NCBI GenBank assembly: GCA_038244055.1
Contig: JBBRTW010000046.1
Location: forward strand, 1 to 24,137
Source of the DNA: DASPKW01 sp038244055
GTDB taxonomy: Bacteria > Planctomycetota > Phycisphaerae > Tepidisphaerales > Tepidisphaeraceae
DNA length: 24,137 nt
Direction of reading: 5' to 3'
The position numbers and the translations under genes are program-made. Below the pieces are notes generated by a model, which was given only the letters and a program-made list of their open reading frames with translations, did not search any database and had not been told where the DNA came from. Positions 1-6,373 of the stretch are shown here, piece after piece. Within the stretch, counting starts at the first letter, position 1. Every line of letters starts with the position of its first letter.

Positions 1-500
1 AGACCCTTCCATGCACAACGCCATTCACCCATTTCCCCCCTCGGCCATTGCTTCGCCGCTCGCGATTGCTTCGCCATTCGCCCCTCGCCATTTTCCCTTA
101 TCAACCCCCCAGAATGTCCCGGCATGTCCCAAAATGTCCCGCTTTTTCAATTCGCTTCCCGCGCCCTCACCTCTTCCCCCTCGACTCCGCAATTTTCCTT
201 CAAATGCCCCAAATGTCCCCGAACGCCCCGTCTCATTTCATGATTTGAACAGAAACCGGGACGACTCTGACATGATCCTCGCGCCCGCCGAGGAGCCAAC
301 CCCGACCCCCTGCTTCTCCCCCGCCCGGAGCCCGCCCAGCAGATTGCAAACCTTGATGGACGCCAGCGATTCCATCCGCGCGCACGCCTTGGGGCGCCGC
401 ACGCTGGCCGCGCAGCACACGGCGTACTTTTTGTCCTTATCCAGCTTCCCCACCTGCTCGTTGCCGCACTGCGGAGCCGCCTGGGCGAAGCCGCCCCCTT
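1..500. other. Gap without a convincing gene; contains short repeats
   Basis: I see no supportable gene here. The plus-strand reading frames are Pro/Ser/Arg-rich in the way that out-of-frame G+C-rich DNA is. A minus-strand frame (238-453, GTG start, 71 codons) begins about 50 bases after the stop of the TPR gene and has a run of Cys codons, but it has no Shine-Dalgarno sequence and no family I recognise. The left part (46-75) has an imperfect direct repeat of attgcttcgcc, and 111-140 has a decamer repeat listed separately. A gene might lie just outside the left edge. Confidence 0.5.
111..140. repeat. Three tandem decamers ending in atgtccc
   Basis: Three consecutive 10-base units, agaatgtccc, ggcatgtccc and aaaatgtccc, lie at 111-120, 121-130 and 131-140. 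A degenerate pair, caaatgcccc and aaatgtcccc, follows at 201-220. On the minus strand the core reads GGGACAT. The array is in the gap downstream of the minus-strand TPR gene and is not part of a supportable coding frame. Confidence 0.7.
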
Positions 501-2267
501 TTACTTATTCAACTCCGGCCCCTTCGGCTTCTCCGGCGCGTTCTCATCGGGCAGCGCCCAGTGCTCGCGGACCATCTTGTAGAAGACGTCCTTCCCATCG
601 GCACGCTTCTCCGCCAGATCGAGATAGCCCAGCGCCTGCCGCTCGTGGCCGGTGTTGTAAGCCACATACGCCAGAAGGAACGCCGGCAGCGGCTTGGTGT
701 CCTTGTTGGCCAGATCCTTGAGCTCGGCCACCAGCTTGCCCAGGCGCTCTTCGCCCAGCATCGTCGTCAGATCGTACTGGCCCATCATCAGGGCCTTGTC
801 CGTCATGTAAGCCTGCCGCAGGTGGTTGTCGGCCCGCTGGAAGAAGCCCGCGCCCAGTTCCGCGTGCGCCCTGCCGAGCCAGATCATCGGATTGTTCGGA
901 GCGACCGATTCGGCCGCATCATACTGATCCAGGGCCGTGGCGTATTTTCCGTCCTTCATCAGCTTTTCGGCATTCTTCATCACATTGGCCAGGCCCTCGG
1001 CCTTGATCCCCTGCGAAAGCGTGTTGACCTTGAGCGGCTGGGGTTTCTTGCGCGGCTTGGTCGGATCCTCGGGGGTCACGGCCGGTTTTTCCGGCGTCAC
1101 TTTCGGGGTCGTATCTTCGCCCGGCTTAGTCTTGGCGGCCTTGGCTTTGTCGGCCGCCTGCTTGGCGCGAAGCGATTCGTTAAACTCCCGCGCGAAATCC
1201 ACATCGGTCTTCTTGCGGTCGGTGTAATATTCGGTGAGCCGCTTGTTCAGTTCCGTATATTGCGTGCTGGTGCGCCGGGCCGAGCCGAGCAGGAAATTCC
1301 GCATCCCCTGCTCCGTGTCGCGGTCCGCGCCCAGAGGACGATTCTCGACCTGTCCGCCCAGAGGGCGATTCACCAAACTTGGATCGCTGGGTGAACCGAG
1401 TCCCCCGGTCAACGGGCTGCCACCAACCGAGTCTTTGGGCGTCATCGGAGCGACCTGTGCATTGATGGGCTGATCGCCCATGACCTTCAACACTTCATCG
1501 CGCATCTTCTGCATCTGCCGCGGATCAATCTGAAGCCGGTTGAGATAGCCGGCGTTGTTCCGGTTCATCAGGTTTTCGAGAAACACGCGGTCGGCCGGGT
1601 CCTGCGGGTTCCATTCGCGCACGCCATAGAGCGCCGATCCGGTGATGATCCCCATGGAAGTCGCCTGCGGATTGAGCGAGCCGCGCGTCACCAGTTCATT
1701 GGGATTGACGTTCGGCGAAATCGGCTGGTTGAGGTCCACCACGCCCAGCCGCTGATCCTGCATGCCCCGCATGCCGGTCGTCGCCGGCGGGGGCACATAG
1801 CCGCCGCCGTTCGGCCCGGACTGGACGAATCCCGGAGGTGCCTGAACCGTCGATGCCTGCCCATAAAACAGCGTCGACTGATTCGGCGCGGTCTCGCGCG
1901 TATAGGCCTGAGGCGCGCCGGTCGAGTTCTTGATGAAGTTGTCGCTAATCGACCCGGCCGTCGTGCCCCTGAATGCGTACGGATCGCCGTACCCCACATT
2001 CCCCTGGAAGGCCCGCCCCTGCGTGACATTGCCGGTCACCAGGGCGTTGCCGACGCCGACCTGGTTGCCGTTGTTGATCATTGCGTTGCTGTAGTAGGAG
2101 GGCATTATTGGGCCATTTCGCCCGCCGCTGCCAAGCCGATTGCTCGCCTCATTCGCCCGGCTGGTATCGATCTGCCCCTGCGCAAAGGTCAAGGTTGGAA
2201 CCGCCAGCGCGATCGCGGCGGCGAAAAGACGGGCAATGGTTGCGGATGAAAGCGGCGTTTTTTTCAT
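501..2267 (-). CDS. Exported tetratricopeptide-repeat protein
   Basis: A 588-residue protein starting MKKTPLSS, with a clear Sec signal peptide (Lys-Lys, hydrophobic stretch, likely cleavage after T-F-A before QGQID). An upstream in-frame GTG at 2276 would add three residues, but AGAGG lies 8 bases before the ATG at 2267, so I chose that start. The first 300 residues are low-complexity, rich in Gly, Asn, Pro and Gln, and probably unstructured. A Lys/Pro/Thr-rich linker (around 370-415) follows, then a helical C-terminal part (about 425-570) with TPR-like helix pairs, for example the K-Y-A-T-A-L-D-Q-Y-D segment followed by P-N-N-P-M-I-W-L-G-R-A. TPRs bind proteins; the partner is unknown. It is probably periplasmic or surface-exposed. 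No catalytic motif is visible. Its own promoter probably lies at 2337-2365. Confidence 0.85.
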   Translation of the reverse strand: MKKTPLSSATIARLFAAAIALAVPTLTFAQGQIDTSRANEASNRLGSGGRNGPIMPSYYSNAMINNGNQVGVGNALVTGNVTQGRAFQGNVGYGDPYAFRGTTAGSISDNFIKNSTGAPQAYTRETAPNQSTLFYGQASTVQAPPGFVQSGPNGGGYVPPPATTGMRGMQDQRLGVVDLNQPISPNVNPNELVTRGSLNPQATSMGIITGSALYGVREWNPQDPADRVFLENLMNRNNAGYLNRLQIDPRQMQKMRDEVLKVMGDQPINAQVAPMTPKDSVGGSPLTGGLGSPSDPSLVNRPLGGQVENRPLGADRDTEQGMRNFLLGSARRTSTQYTELNKRLTEYYTDRKKTDVDFAREFNESLRAKQAADKAKAAKTKPGEDTTPKVTPEKPAVTPEDPTKPRKKPQPLKVNTLSQGIKAEGLANVMKNAEKLMKDGKYATALDQYDAAESVAPNNPMIWLGRAHAELGAGFFQRADNHLRQAYMTDKALMMGQYDLTTMLGEERLGKLVAELKDLANKDTKPLPAFLLAYVAYNTGHERQALGYLDLAEKRADGKDVFYKMVREHWALPDENAPEKPKGPELNK

Positions 2268-2336
2268 GATGGGCACCTCTGCGGCAAGCCGGAAAGAATT
2301 GAAGCTTCCTGTGTCTGCTTATCGGCTCGACTGGGG

Positions 2337-2365
2337 ATTATACACAGAGCCGGCCGCGAAATTCG
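2337..2365 (-). promoter_or_regulatory. Possible promoter of the TPR gene
   Basis: On the minus strand a perfect TATAAT hexamer lies at 2342-2337, about 70 bases upstream of the ATG at 2267. The matching -35 region (GAATTT or CGAATT at 16-17 bases spacing) is poor, so the call rests mostly on the -10 box and its place. Confidence 0.33.
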
Positions 2366-2521
2366 CCGAAAAACCGCGAATTCGAAACCCGCCGGCCCTC
2401 TCCATTTAGAGCAACCTCTCTCACAAAAGTTGCACGCCAATACTACCAAAACGGGCGTTATGGGAAACCGCTCCCTCAATACATCGATTCACCCCCATGA
2501 AAATTGTTCGCCAAATTGCAA

Positions 2522-4183
2522 TCAAGGCTTCGGGGCGCTCCTGGCCTGAAATATCGCTCGCAACCGCGCCGGCAGGTCCTCAACCGCCAAAATGGGATTC
2601 GCCTTATACGGGTTATACAGCGGGTCCCCGATCATCGTGATCCGCCAGCTTGTTTGCGGATTCGTCTTCCAATAAACCTCTCCCAACGTCAGTTTCCCCG
2701 TCATCAGCAGCGGAAAAAACTCATCCGCCTCCGGAAACGCCATCAGAAACGGCTCGGATTCCGGCCCAAGCGTCGCCGCGATCCCATCCAGCAGCAATCC
2801 CCGGCACCACCCCGTCTCCCCCTCATTTCGAAGGCTGACCATCTCATAACTGCCAATGTGATACCCCACCGCCCCCGGCACAAATCGACAGGCGGGGGTA
2901 TAATTCCGAACCGCATACCACCCACAGTAGAGGGCCACATCCTTCGCCGAATTCACCGGCAGCACATCGCGCTTCTCATCGAACACAATCGACCCGGCCG
3001 GCACCTTCGCCTTGGCGCTCACCAACTCATTGAGCCGCCGGATCGTATCATCGTATGCCTTGTACGCCGGGTTCTTCAGGTCCAGCGCCAGATACCCTCC
3101 CGAATCCAGCACGATCTTGCCCGCCAGCCCCTTGGCCTCCGCCTGGATCGAATCATCGATAATCCGCGTCACCGTCTGCGCCACGGGCCCATCCAGCCGC
3201 ATCGTCATCAGCATCTTCGGCGCGGCCGGCCCCTGATATCGATAATTCAGCGGGTTGCCGAGCCACTTCGTGCGCGGATAATTATTCCACTCCACCAGCG
3301 CCAGTTCCGAATCAAACGCCGCCTGCGTATCGGCCGTATTGAATTGCTCGAGCATCCCTCCCAGCAGCCGCGCATGATCGAATGGGCTGATCTGCTCCTT
3401 CGCGATCCGCCGCAACTCCGTCCGCGCCTCCGGATCGGAGCGCCGCGCCTGCAAGTCATCGATCTTCGCCCGCAGCGCAAGCAGTTCCACCCGCGTCCTG
3501 GCCGCCTCCGCCACCTGCGCCGCCGGCGCATTGGGCGTGGCCTCGATCTCCTGCATCTGCCGCTCCGCCAGATTCGCCTTGCCCACCAGCGGATCGACCG
3601 CCCGCCCCACCACCGCCGACAGCACATCCCGCGCCTGGAGATCCTTCAGCCCCGCGATATGTTTCGCCAGCACGCGCGCTGCGTAATCCGTCCGCGCGGT
3701 CAGCGCCTCGATGGTCTTGCCAGTCTGCGGCGAAAAATGCTCATCGGCCCGCCGCGCCAGCGCTTCCACATTCACCACGGCCTGGTCGATATCGGCGATC
3801 GCCTTTTTCAGCTCATCCTCGATCGTCGCCTGCTCGTTCTTCTCCAGCGGCGTGTTCACCCGCGGCATGATTCGAATCGGCACCCCATAAAACGTCACCG
3901 CGCATTTCACCTTCTCATTCAGCCGATTCGCCTCGAGAAAGCGCCGCACGTTCGGCACCACCTCCGACTCGTAGGCCGCGAATGGCATCTCCTCCGTGAT
4001 CGGCAGATTCAGTTCAATGATCCGTCCCGCCGGCACCTTCCGCTGCGCCGAATAATACTGCGCCAGTTTCAGCCCATCCGGCACGTTCTTGTTGACGATC
4101 AGCACCAGCTCATCGCTCTCCAAAGCGCAGGCCGGGAAAGCTCCAAGAACGATGAAGATGAAAATCAGTGCGCGTCGAATCAC
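2522..4183 (-). CDS. TIGR03790 family protein with a helical insertion
   Basis: A 553-residue exported protein. The N-terminus has a signal peptide (Arg-Arg, hydrophobic 5-16, likely cleavage near A-C-A at 18-20). Residues 26-110 carry the family opening (L-V-L-I-V-N-K-N-x-P-D, then Q-Y-Y and V-P-A-G-R-I-I, then F-Y-G-V-P). The C-terminal half carries C-G-W-Y at 420-423, P-G-A-V-G-Y-H-I-G-S at 436-445, E-P-F-L near 477 and S-W-R-x-T-M-I-G-D-P-L-Y near 512-523, which I associate with TIGR03790, a family of unknown function known in Planctomycetes and Acidobacteria. Residues about 116-285 are a Lys/Glu/Arg/Ala-rich, probably coiled-coil insertion between the two conserved halves. The start is GTG with no evident Shine-Dalgarno sequence; the complete signal peptide supports it. 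It lies 254 bases upstream of the TPR gene, so co-transcription is uncertain. Confidence 0.85.
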   Translation of the reverse strand: MIRRALIFIFIVLGAFPACALESDELVLIVNKNVPDGLKLAQYYSAQRKVPAGRIIELNLPITEEMPFAAYESEVVPNVRRFLEANRLNEKVKCAVTFYGVPIRIMPRVNTPLEKNEQATIEDELKKAIADIDQAVVNVEALARRADEHFSPQTGKTIEALTARTDYAARVLAKHIAGLKDLQARDVLSAVVGRAVDPLVGKANLAERQMQEIEATPNAPAAQVAEAARTRVELLALRAKIDDLQARRSDPEARTELRRIAKEQISPFDHARLLGGMLEQFNTADTQAAFDSELALVEWNNYPRTKWLGNPLNYRYQGPAAPKMLMTMRLDGPVAQTVTRIIDDSIQAEAKGLAGKIVLDSGGYLALDLKNPAYKAYDDTIRRLNELVSAKAKVPAGSIVFDEKRDVLPVNSAKDVALYCGWYAVRNYTPACRFVPGAVGYHIGSYEMVSLRNEGETGWCRGLLLDGIAATLGPESEPFLMAFPEADEFFPLLMTGKLTLGEVYWKTNPQTSWRITMIGDPLYNPYKANPILAVEDLPARLRAIFQARSAPKP

Positions 4184-4258
4184 AGGGATATGTAGTCCAT
4201 TGTCCGAGATCAGTTGTTCGCATTGTGACGCAGGCGTCCACGGATGCCTCCGCCGTTC

Positions 4259-4346
4259 ATTCAGATTTCAGAATTTCAAATTTCAGAATTTCAAATTTCA
4301 GAATTCAGATCTCAGAATTTCAAATTTCAGATTTCAGATTTCAGAA
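4259..4346. repeat. A+T-rich word repeat built on tttcagaatttcaaa
   Basis: Two perfect 15-base copies of tttcagaatttcaaa stand side by side at 4266-4280 and 4281-4295. A shuffled continuation follows (gaattcagatctcagaatttcaaa, given here in two parts: gaattcagatct, cagaatttcaaa) and then repeated atttcag up to 4346. The block fills the gap between two minus-strand genes, ends one base before the stop codon of the downstream-lying gene, and contrasts sharply with the G+C-rich surroundings. It is not translated in either neighbour. Confidence 0.85.
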
Positions 4347-4347
4347 C

Positions 4348-4722
4348 TCACCCCTCCATCCCCTCCGGCTTAACTCCCTGGATCTTCGGCGCGGCCGCCG
4401 GCGGCATGATCCGCGGAGCCGCCACCGGCGCATTGGGCGCTCGCTGCGCACCCGGCCCCCCCTCCTGGGCCATCTGCTGCTGCTGGGCCTGCTCGATCAT
4501 CGTCACCAGCGCCTTGATCTCCCGCAGCGATTCCGGGCTGCCCCACATCAGCACCCAGTCTACATGCCAATTGCACCGCTCGAAAGTACACCCTTCCAGA
4601 TGGTAAACCGTCTCGCGCAACACCAGTGTGCAGGCCACAAAATGGCAGCGAATAAACGCCTGGCCGCTGATGTAGACCGTCTGGTTTTGAAACGTCTCGC
4701 CTTCGTGTTTGGTCAGAAGCAT
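4348..4722 (-). CDS. Small protein with pentapeptide-like Cys/Phe pattern
   Basis: A 124-residue protein. I chose the ATG at 4722 because AAGGG stands 10 bases before it and the sequence becomes protein-like there; the open frame upstream to 4953 lies in the divergent promoter region. Residues 18-50 have the spacing F-x-x-C-x-F-x-x-C-x-L and G-C-x-F-x-x-C (Cys 26, 31, 45, 50), resembling a few turns of a right-handed beta-helix as in pentapeptide-repeat proteins. A helical segment with Q-A-Q-Q-Q-Q follows (65-85), then an Ala/Pro-rich tail (90-124). There is no signal peptide, so it is probably cytoplasmic. It is transcribed divergently from the AsmA-like gene. Function unknown. Confidence 0.72.
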   Translation of the reverse strand: MLLTKHEGETFQNQTVYISGQAFIRCHFVACTLVLRETVYHLEGCTFERCNWHVDWVLMWGSPESLREIKALVTMIEQAQQQQMAQEGGPGAQRAPNAPVAAPRIMPPAAAPKIQGVKPEGMEG

Positions 4723-4865
4723 GGGGCTGGCACCCTTCGTAAGTGGGTTAGAATCGACTGTACAGAAATCCCGCGAATGGAATGTCATACCGATGCAGAC
4801 ATATCCATCCATGGGCTCGTCGGCCGCAATTGGGACACGATTAAGATTATCGGCACACTGCCCAG

Positions 4866-4894
4866 TTGTCATTTGCCCCTTTGCCGCAAATAAT
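4866..4894 (+). promoter_or_regulatory. Sigma-70-like promoter of the AsmA-like gene
   Basis: TTGTCA (4866-4871), a spacer of exactly 17 bases, then AATAAT (4889-4894): five of six matches to each consensus hexamer. The expected start of transcription is near 4901, giving a leader of about 27 bases that contains GGAG five bases before the ATG at 4928. Confidence 0.6.
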
Positions 4895-4927
4895 TGGTGA
4901 TCCGCTTTACTTTTCTCCGGAGCCTTT

Positions 4928-5869
4928 ATGAAAAAGCTGCTGCGCATTGCCATCGTGCTGGTTCTGCTGGTTATCGTTGGTGTTTCGGTACTCTACTTCT
5001 ACCGCAATTCCCTCATCCGCTCGGCCGTCGAAAAACAGGCCACCGCCTCCCTCGGCGTCAAAACCACATTGGGCGGCGCCAACCTCAGCCTGTTCGGGGG
5101 AACCCTCAACATGAGCGATTTCAAGATCGGCTCACCCAAAGGCTACGCCGCCGATCAGATGTTCACGCTCGGTGGCCTGGATCTGGGCGTCAACTACGGC
5201 GACCTCCGCGGCACCCCCATCCGCGTCAAGCAGATCGTCATCAACAAGCCCACCGTCGTCCTGGAAAATGTCAACGGCAAGTTCAACTTCCAGGCCATGA
5301 TGGACAACATGGGCGGTGCCAGCACCGGCGGCAAGCCCGAGCCCAAAACCGAAGATGGCAAGGAGCCCATCAAACTCATCGTCGATGAATTAACCATCAG
5401 CGATGCCACGGTCCTCATCAAGGCCATTCCCCCCCTGCTGCCCTCGGACCTCACGGTCGCCATCCCCTCGGTCACGCTCAAGGAAATCGGCAATGCCGAC
5501 GGCGCGAAAAACGGCGCGGCCATCAAGGATGTCGTCGCCGCCGCCATCAGCGCCCTCGCCGCCAAGGCCGCCACCATGCCCGACCTCAAGAACTTCGGCG
5601 GCCTCAGCGACATGCTCAACAAGCAAGCCTCCGCCGTCATGGGCAACATCTCCAAGGAAATGGAAAAACAAGTCAACCAGATCACCTCCCAGGTCAATAG
5701 TGAAATCAACAAGGCGGTGGGCGATGTCACCAAGAGTATTCCCGGCGGCGGCGATGTCGGCAAGATGATCCCCGGCGGCGGAGACGTAGGGAAAATGATT
5801 CCCGGCGGCGGCGACCTCGGCAAACTCATCCCGGGTGGCGATAAGAAGAAGGATAAGGAGAAGAAGTAG
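4928..5869 (+). CDS. AsmA-like membrane-anchored protein with C-terminal decapeptide repeats
   Basis: A 313-residue protein with one N-terminal membrane anchor (residues 4-24, MKKLLRI start, GGAG five bases upstream). The next part (25-190) resembles the start of AsmA-family proteins: a charged helix, then V-K-T-T-L-G-G-A-N-L-S-L-F-G-G-T-L, the segment I-V-I-N-K-P-T-V-V-L-E and a later V-D-E-L-T-I-S-D-A. AsmA-like proteins sit in the cell envelope and are linked to lipid transport. This one is much shorter than E. coli AsmA. Residues 195-265 are Ala-rich and helical. Residues 271-305 are a tandem repeat of I-P-G-G-G-D-V-G-K-M (three full copies and one part copy), followed by a Lys-rich tail. 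It converges on the Flp pilin gene with 44 bases between. Confidence 0.8.
   Translation: MKKLLRIAIVLVLLVIVGVSVLYFYRNSLIRSAVEKQATASLGVKTTLGGANLSLFGGTLNMSDFKIGSPKGYAADQMFTLGGLDLGVNYGDLRGTPIRVKQIVINKPTVVLENVNGKFNFQAMMDNMGGASTGGKPEPKTEDGKEPIKLIVDELTISDATVLIKAIPPLLPSDLTVAIPSVTLKEIGNADGAKNGAAIKDVVAAAISALAAKAATMPDLKNFGGLSDMLNKQASAVMGNISKEMEKQVNQITSQVNSEINKAVGDVTKSIPGGGDVGKMIPGGGDVGKMIPGGGDLGKLIPGGDKKKDKEKK
5738..5842 (+). repeat. In-frame 30-base tandem repeat coding IPGGGDVGKM
   Basis: Three complete 30-base units and one partial unit at the end of the AsmA-like gene encode I-P-G-G-G-D-(V/L)-G-K-(M/L). The DNA copies differ at synonymous positions (for example ggcggcggcgatgtcggc versus ggcggcggagacgtaggg), so the protein repeat appears to be kept by selection or the duplications are not recent. 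Confidence 0.85.
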
Positions 5870-5913
5870 TCAGATAATTCGTTGCACGGGCAGCCCGCGC
5901 ATCCTGGCCATGT

Positions 5914-6129
5914 CTATATCTGCGAGTTCAGCGAGTTCCACCGCCCCAGCACCTTCGTCCCCACACAACTGATCACCCCGATTGCCGTAACGACGATTAA
6001 CCCCGCCACCAGCGCGTATTCCAGCACCTCGCCGCCCCGGTCATCGCGCAGAATCCGTGCGGACAGTCGCATCGCCGCCCGGCGTCGGCGATCGAATGGC
6101 ATTCGTGCTAACCGCAGGTATTTTCCCAT
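5914..6129 (-). CDS. Flp family type IVb pilin
   Basis: A 71-residue protein (start MGKYLRLARM). The C-terminal half has the Flp pilin signature: R-G-G followed by E-V-L-E-Y, where prepilin peptidase would cut after Gly and Glu5 of the mature protein is conserved, then a hydrophobic helix A-L-V-A-G-L-I-V-V-T-A-I-G-V-I. Flp pilins form the fibre of Tad (tight adherence) secretion systems. I chose the ATG at 6129, preceded by a G-rich GGGGTGGG; a GTG at 6141 and ATGs at 6102 and 6072 are alternatives, all keeping the pilin part. The Arg-rich leader is longer than usual. No other Tad gene (cpaF, rcpA, tadZ and so on) is in the window. Confidence 0.8.
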   Translation of the reverse strand: MGKYLRLARMPFDRRRRAAMRLSARILRDDRGGEVLEYALVAGLIVVTAIGVISCVGTKVLGRWNSLNSQI

Positions 6130-6373
6130 ATGACGACCCACCCCATAATCGGCATGGCGTCATCATCGCAGCCAGAAAATCAGCCCCGCGCAAATCAATC
6201 CCGGAGGGCGCCCTCCCGCCGCACCGCCCCCGAAGTCGCTTGCGTCGTCGCGCCCCCGCGCACAGCCCGCGACCTTTCCCCTCTTCCCATTCGAACCCCG
6301 CCCTTCCGCACTCAACTTCACCGGAATCACTCCCGCCCTCCCACACAACCCCCCTGCCGCGGTATTCAATTCC
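6130..6373. other. Divergent intergenic region
   Basis: This gap separates the minus-strand Flp gene from the plus-strand glycosidase-like gene and must hold both promoters. I see no strong promoter hexamers. The several open frames across it are Pro/Arg-rich and look like artefacts of G+C-rich DNA. Confidence 0.5.

Noticed and set aside
238..453. A 71-codon minus-strand frame just after the TPR gene, with several Cys
   Set aside because: GTG start with no Shine-Dalgarno sequence and a C-terminal part that looks like random G+C-rich translation. The Cys run alone does not support a gene.
11..721. A 236-codon plus-strand frame at the left edge
   Set aside because: It overlaps the end of the TPR gene on the other strand and its composition (Pro/Ser/Arg/Ala) is that of shadow frames.
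2504..4195. A 563-codon plus-strand frame opposite the TIGR03790 gene
   Set aside because: Arg/His/Pro/Leu-rich mirror of a real gene; the minus strand has a signal peptide and family motifs.
4723..4953. N-terminal extension of the small Cys-patterned protein
   Set aside because: The extension crosses the divergent promoter region; the ATG at 4722 has a ribosome site and begins the protein-like sequence.
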